Below are positions 5,637 to 8,736 of a stretch of DNA of 8,736 bases, in pieces (position 1 is the first letter of the stretch; each line of letters starts with the position of its first letter). The DNA is from JAJDAN01 sp046583095 (GTDB taxonomy: Bacteria; Myxococcota_A; UBA9160; UBA4427): NCBI GenBank assembly GCA_046583095.1, contig JAYGDB010000190.1, forward strand, positions 1-8,736. Direction: 5' to 3'. Made by a program: the position numbers and the translations under genes. The notes under the pieces were generated by a model. It saw only the letters and a program-made list of their open reading frames with translations, made no database searches and had not been told where the DNA came from.

Positions 5637-6074
5637 ATGACCTTTTTCCGAGTCACGACTCTCGTCGCCGCTTCGTTCGCGATTGCCGTGCTTGCATGGG
5701 CCGATGGCGGCGCGCTCCCGCGCACGGACGCGCCGGACGATGCCGAGGCCTACATCATCAACCTGAAGGACGGGGACACGGTGAAGAGCCCGGTGACGGT
5801 GGTGTTCGGGGTCCGGGGCATGGGCGTCGCACCGGCGGGGGTGGATGTTCCCAACACGGGTCACCACCACATCGTGATCGACGCACCGACGCCAGACCTC
5901 GACAAGCCGATCCCGGCGGACGACCACCACGTTCACTTCGGCGGAGGGCAGACGGAAGTCACCCTCGAACTCAGCTCCGGTCCGCACACCCTGCAACTCG
6001 TACTCGGAGACCGCAACCACGTTCCACACACGAATGCCGTCGTCTCGAACCCGATCACGATCACGGTGAAGTGA
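5637..6074 (+). CDS. Exported DUF4399-family protein
   Basis: A 145-residue protein of the uncharacterised DUF4399 family. Residues 1-22 form a Sec signal peptide: a short polar start with Arg5, a hydrophobic core (VTTLVAASFAIAVLA), and a predicted cleavage after AWA, before DGG. The mature part is a compact beta-rich domain with the family's conserved stretches: VFGVRGMGVAPAG (56-68), NTGHHHIVID (73-82), IPADDHHVHFGGGQTE (92-107) and HTLQLVLGDRNHVPH (117-131). The many conserved histidines (76-78, 97-98, 100, 117, 128, 131) would suit metal binding, but no function is established that I know of. No lipobox Cys is present, so it is likely a soluble periplasmic or secreted protein. An excellent Shine-Dalgarno AGGGGGA (5622-5628) lies 8 nt before the ATG, which fixes this start. 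It is the last gene of the operon with the SufR-like regulator and acylphosphatase. Confidence 0.88.
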   Translation: MTFFRVTTLVAASFAIAVLAWADGGALPRTDAPDDAEAYIINLKDGDTVKSPVTVVFGVRGMGVAPAGVDVPNTGHHHIVIDAPTPDLDKPIPADDHHVHFGGGQTEVTLELSSGPHTLQLVLGDRNHVPHTNAVVSNPITITVK

Positions 6075-6139
6075 GAGGCCACGCGACGGCCGCCGAGAGC
6101 CGATCCTGCCCGAAGACCTGAAGCTCGTCTCGACCTGTT
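6075..6139. other. Convergent intergenic gap without a clear terminator
   Basis: These 65 bp separate the stop of the DUF4399 gene from the stop of the convergent CoA-transferase gene. I could find only 4-bp self-complementary pieces (for example GGCC, or CGGC with GCCG) and no T-tract on either strand. If transcription ends here it is likely Rho-dependent, or it runs into the opposite gene. Confidence 0.4.
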
Positions 6140-7462
6140 CTAGGCGCCGTACAGGCGCTTGGCGTGATCCTGGAGCTCGTCGCGGAAGTCCGGGTGGGCG
6201 ATCTCGCACAGGCTGCGGGCGCGCTGCTGCAGCGTCTTGCCGCGCAGCTCGACGGCGCCGAACTCCGTGACCACGTAGTCGACGTAGGTGCGCGGGACGG
6301 TCACCGGCGTGCCGGGAGCCAGGACGGGAACGATCCGGGTGACTCGGCCGCTGCCGTTCGAGGGAAGCGAGCTCGACGGCACCACGGAGACCGACTTGCC
6401 GCCAGGCGAGTAGGCACCCGCCAGCATGAAGACCGTCTGCCCGCCGACGCCCGTATAGGGCCGGTGGTCGAAGGCTTCGGCGGAGACCTGGCCGGTCAGG
6501 TCGACGACCATCGCGTTGTTGACCGTCACGAAGTTCTCCAGCTGGATCAGCCGCCGCAGGTCATCCGTGTAGCCGAAGTCGTAGAGCTCGAAGACCGGGT
6601 TCTCGTGGATCTGCATCAGCTCTTCGCGCGGCATCGAGACCAGCGCGCTTCCCACCACCTTGCCCGGGTGCACGCTCTTGCGGGCGCCGGTCACGTTGCC
6701 GTTCGCCACCAGGTCGGCGATGCCCCCCGTGACCAGCTCGGTCTGGATGCCCAGGTCGTTGCGGAAGTCGAGGAAGCGACCGAGAGAGGCCGAGACCGTG
6801 CCGACTCCCATCTGCAGGGTATCGCCGTCGTTCACGAGCTCGACCGCCACGGTCGTACAGATCGCCTCCACCTGGGAGACCTCCTCGTCGCTCGGCGGCG
6901 CGATAGGAAGTGCCGGCGGCGCCTGCCCCTCGACGAACCAGTCGATTTCGTCGACGTGCACCGAGTTCTCGCCACCCGTTCGGATGAAGTCCTCCTGGAT
7001 CTCGGCGACGACGGTCTTCGCACCTTTCACCAGGGTCGGCGACATCCAGACACCGGACCCGTAGCTGCAGTTGCCGTTCTCGTCGGGAGGGGAGACGGGA
7101 ACGAAGAAGAAGTCGGGCTCCTTCGTCAATCCGTCCGGCAACTCGTGACTGCGCCACAGGCCGATGGGCAGATAGTCCGAGTCGCCCGCGTGACAGGCCT
7201 CGCGGTTGGGCGGCGTCGCGTAGTTGTCGAGCAGGCGGAAGACACCGCGAAGCTCGGGCTCGGTCCAGGAACACAAGGCGGCCAGGTGCTCGACCCGCAC
7301 GCCCTCGAGCCCGCCCTTGCGACCGTGCGCCTTCAAGCCTTCGCAGAGCGTGAGCGGAGAAGTCGTGTAGGGAGAACAACCGACGCTGTCGCCGGAGCGC
7401 ACGTGGCCAACCGCCTCCTCGACAGAAACCAGCTTCGTGCCCAACCGCGTGTGCCAGTCCAT
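6140..7462 (-). CDS. Acetyl-CoA hydrolase/transferase family protein (4-hydroxybutyrate CoA-transferase-like)
   Basis: A 440-residue enzyme of the Cat1/4-hydroxybutyrate CoA-transferase family, which moves CoA between acyl groups, or to water, through a glutamyl-CoA intermediate. The length is normal for the family. Landmarks: GDSVGCSPYTTSP near residue 24 in the N-terminal domain; LGIQTELVTGG (237-247) with E242 as the expected catalytic glutamate; GVGGQ (338-342) with the following GAYSPGGKS, the CoA-binding part of the C-terminal domain; and VDYVVTEFG then IAHPDFR (421-427) near the end. Likely donors or acceptors are acetyl-CoA with short-chain or hydroxy acids, but specificity is not readable. 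It is cytosolic. The ATG at 7462 has a GAGGAG Shine-Dalgarno sequence (7472-7477 on the opposite strand) 9 nt upstream. It follows the glutathione transferase by 54 bp on the same strand and may be its cotranscribed third gene or have its own promoter. Confidence 0.92.
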   Translation of the reverse strand: MDWHTRLGTKLVSVEEAVGHVRSGDSVGCSPYTTSPLTLCEGLKAHGRKGGLEGVRVEHLAALCSWTEPELRGVFRLLDNYATPPNREACHAGDSDYLPIGLWRSHELPDGLTKEPDFFFVPVSPPDENGNCSYGSGVWMSPTLVKGAKTVVAEIQEDFIRTGGENSVHVDEIDWFVEGQAPPALPIAPPSDEEVSQVEAICTTVAVELVNDGDTLQMGVGTVSASLGRFLDFRNDLGIQTELVTGGIADLVANGNVTGARKSVHPGKVVGSALVSMPREELMQIHENPVFELYDFGYTDDLRRLIQLENFVTVNNAMVVDLTGQVSAEAFDHRPYTGVGGQTVFMLAGAYSPGGKSVSVVPSSSLPSNGSGRVTRIVPVLAPGTPVTVPRTYVDYVVTEFGAVELRGKTLQQRARSLCEIAHPDFRDELQDHAKRLYGA

Positions 7463-7516
7463 CGATCGCAGCTCCTCAGCTAGCTCTCTACAACCATACC
7501 CGGTGCAACGAGAGCC

Positions 7517-8179
7517 CTATACCAGGATCTTGCTCCCCGACTTCGCCACCTCTTCCGCGTTCGCATCGCTCGGCTCGGCGGCCACGGGAACGGCGCGGCC
7601 GCGCTGTACGCCGGGACGCGCCTTGACGGCGTCCTTCCAGCGACTCAGGTGGGGAAGATCGTCGGTCTCGACCCCCGCCCAGCCGTGCAGCGACACCCAA
7701 CTCCAGTTCGCGATGTCGGCGAGCGAGTAGTCTCCCGCGAGCCACTCGTTGTCGGCCAGGCGCGTATCGAGCACCTCGTAGAGGCGGCGCGTCTCGTTCT
7801 GGTAGCGGTCGATCGCGTACTGGATCTTCTCGGGCGCGTAGCGGAAGAAGACGTTCGCCTGCCCCTGCATCGGGCCGATGCCGCCCATCTGGAACATCAG
7901 CCATTGCATCACCAGGGAGCGGCCCTGGGGATCACTGGGCAGCAGCTTCCCGGCCTTCTCGGCCAGGTAGACCATGATGGCACCCGACTCGAACACCGGG
8001 AAGCCGTCATCGACGATCACCGGGATACGCCCGTTCGGGTTGAGCTTCAGGAACCACTCCTGCTTCTGCTCCAACTTGTCGAGGCGAATGGGCGTCACCT
8101 GGTAGGGGATCTCGAGCTCTTCGAGAGTGATCGAGGCCTTCCAGCCGTTCGGAGTCGGAGACGTATACAGTTCGATCAT
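7517..8179 (-). CDS. Glutathione S-transferase, YfcG/Ure2p-like
   Basis: A 220-residue soluble glutathione transferase. The N-terminal thioredoxin-fold domain (about 1-80) has SPTPNGWKASITLEEL (7-22), N11 being the position used by YfcG-type enzymes instead of a catalytic Tyr, Ser or Cys; P53 of RIPVIV is the conserved cis-proline, and FESGAI (63-68) holds the glutathione-gamma-glutamyl-binding E64-S65. The helical C-terminal domain (about 90-205) includes GGIGPMQGQ (99-107), characteristic of the YfcG/YghU group, and LAGDYSLADIANWSW, the folding N-capping box. E. coli YfcG acts as a glutathione-dependent disulfide reductase, so a similar role is likely. The last 15 or so residues are an extra polar tail. 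The ATG start at 8179 has GAGGA (8184-8188 on the opposite strand) 4 nt upstream. It lies 15 bp after pyrE, which indicates cotranscription. Confidence 0.92.
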   Translation of the reverse strand: MIELYTSPTPNGWKASITLEELEIPYQVTPIRLDKLEQKQEWFLKLNPNGRIPVIVDDGFPVFESGAIMVYLAEKAGKLLPSDPQGRSLVMQWLMFQMGGIGPMQGQANVFFRYAPEKIQYAIDRYQNETRRLYEVLDTRLADNEWLAGDYSLADIANWSWVSLHGWAGVETDDLPHLSRWKDAVKARPGVQRGRAVPVAAEPSDANAEEVAKSGSKILV

Positions 8180-8194
8180 GGATTCCTCGCAGTG

Positions 8195-8736
8195 TCAGAC
8201 GGGAAGATCATCCCGGCTGAAGATGGTTTCGAGTTCGATGCCCTGAGCCTCGAAGGCGTCGCGCGCTCCCTCCCCCCGATCCACCAGGCAGAGCACTCGC
8301 GCCACCTTGCCGCCGGCCTCCCGGACGGCCAGGACCGCGTCGATCGTAGAGCCGCCCGTGGTGGTCGTATCTTCGAGCAGGGCGACTGTCTGCCCCTCCG
8401 CAAAGGCTCCCTCGATGCGGCGGCCCAGACCGTGCTGCTTGGTCTGCTTGCGAACAAAGAAACCGAGCAGGTCTGCCGGGGGATCACGCCGGGCCGCAGC
8501 GCCGAGAACCGCCGAGACGAATGGGACGGCGCCCACTGCCATGCCGCCCACCGCCTGCACGGCCGGCCCGGAGAGCAGCTGATCGAGGGCGAGGTTACCC
8601 GCGAGTTCCACGCCACGGGGACGCATCAGGGTCTGGCGCAGGTCGAGATAGAAGTCGCTCTCGCGTCCGCTCGCGAGCGTCACCTTCCGGCGCTCGAAGG
8701 AGACGTCGAGGATCAGCTGCAACAGCTCCTCGCGAG
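8195..8736 (-). CDS. pyrE: Orotate phosphoribosyltransferase (5' end outside window)
   Basis: Converts orotate and PRPP to orotidine 5'-phosphate in UMP synthesis (EC 2.4.2.10). Diagnostic parts are DVSFERRKVTLASGRESDFY near the N-terminus, the flexible catalytic loop FVRKQTKQHG (bearing the catalytic Lys and His), and the PRPP-binding motif VALLEDTTTTGGS with its acidic pair reduced to E-D as usual. The first in-frame start in the window is TTG at 8720-8722, but the reading frame stays open to the edge and encodes R-E-E-L-L immediately before it, matching the usual OPRT N-terminus. I therefore annotate a 5'-partial gene rather than a TTG start. About 180 residues are visible, close to full length. 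It is the first visible gene of the - strand group with the glutathione transferase 15 bp downstream. Confidence 0.93.
   Translation of the reverse strand, partial: REELLQLILDVSFERRKVTLASGRESDFYLDLRQTLMRPRGVELAGNLALDQLLSGPAVQAVGGMAVGAVPFVSAVLGAAARRDPPADLLGFFVRKQTKQHGLGRRIEGAFAEGQTVALLEDTTTTGGSTIDAVLAVREAGGKVARVLCLVDRGEGARDAFEAQGIELETIFSRDDLPV

Noticed and set aside
6164..7483. A 439-codon open frame on the + strand lying over the CoA-transferase gene
   Set aside because: It is the mirror frame of a gene with a full set of family motifs; its translation shows no domain and is rich in Arg, Val, Asp and His, as expected of antisense GC-rich codons.
7483..7515. GCTCTC ... GAGAGC inverted repeat between the glutathione transferase stop and the CoA-transferase start
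   Set aside because: The 6-bp arms are separated by 21 nt with only a weak inner pairing (ACC with GGT) and no T-tract. It could be an attenuator, but the evidence is too thin to annotate.
8720..8722. TTG as the true start of pyrE, with the GAGGAG just upstream as its Shine-Dalgarno sequence
   Set aside because: The spacing of 3 nt is too short, and the upstream in-frame codons read R-E-E-L-L, which matches the usual N-terminus of the enzyme.
1..8736. Searched by eye for CRISPR repeats, tRNA genes, transposase genes, toxin-antitoxin pairs, biosynthetic clusters and tandem repeats
   Set aside because: No spaced direct repeats, cloverleaf-like segments, terminal inverted repeats with transposase motifs, or small paired genes were seen; every gap longer than 20 bp is accounted for and none exceeds 90 bp.

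Overview
The window is a GC-rich, tightly packed stretch of bacterial chromosome with ten protein-coding genes, two of them cut by the window edges. There are no RNA genes, insertion sequences, CRISPR arrays or phage genes. The gene set (YfcG-type glutathione transferase, DUF4399 protein with a signal peptide, class-wide CoA-transferase, RCK-coupled antiporter) fits a free-living, high-GC, probably Gram-negative bacterium. A myxobacterial or other deltaproteobacterial-type lineage is my guess, but nothing here fixes the taxonomy.

Layout from left to right: (1) the 3' end of a sulfatase on the + strand; (2) a GC-rich hairpin, then a convergent - strand gene for a protein with an N-terminal SRPBCC domain and a C-terminal Rieske [2Fe-2S] domain; (3) a 23-bp divergent junction, then a + strand calcineurin-like metallophosphoesterase; (4) a convergent - strand CPA-type cation/proton antiporter with a cytosolic NAD-binding RCK domain, its 3' end overlapping the phosphoesterase by 19 bp; (5) an 88-bp divergent junction rich in inverted repeats, then a + strand operon of a SufR-like HTH regulator with a C-terminal cysteine cluster, acylphosphatase, and an exported DUF4399 protein; (6) a convergent - strand group which, in transcription order, is orotate phosphoribosyltransferase (pyrE, 5' end outside the window), a YfcG-like glutathione transferase, and an acetyl-CoA hydrolase/transferase-family enzyme.

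The genes do not form one recognisable pathway. The most coherent hypothesis is a stress or redox module in the middle: the SufR-like protein could sense Fe-S cluster or redox status and control the divergent antiporter as well as its own operon. No suf genes are present to support the usual SufR role. The pyrE group looks like housekeeping genes sharing a transcript.

A recurring structural feature is that the three ATG-started genes facing divergent junctions have no clear Shine-Dalgarno sequence and instead carry a TANNNT hexamer 6-7 nt before the ATG, as expected for leaderless transcripts. The genes inside operons have good Shine-Dalgarno sequences. I did not find a clearly novel multi-gene system; the best leads are the reversed Rieske/SRPBCC protein, the overlapping leaderless promoters, and the orphan SufR-like regulator.
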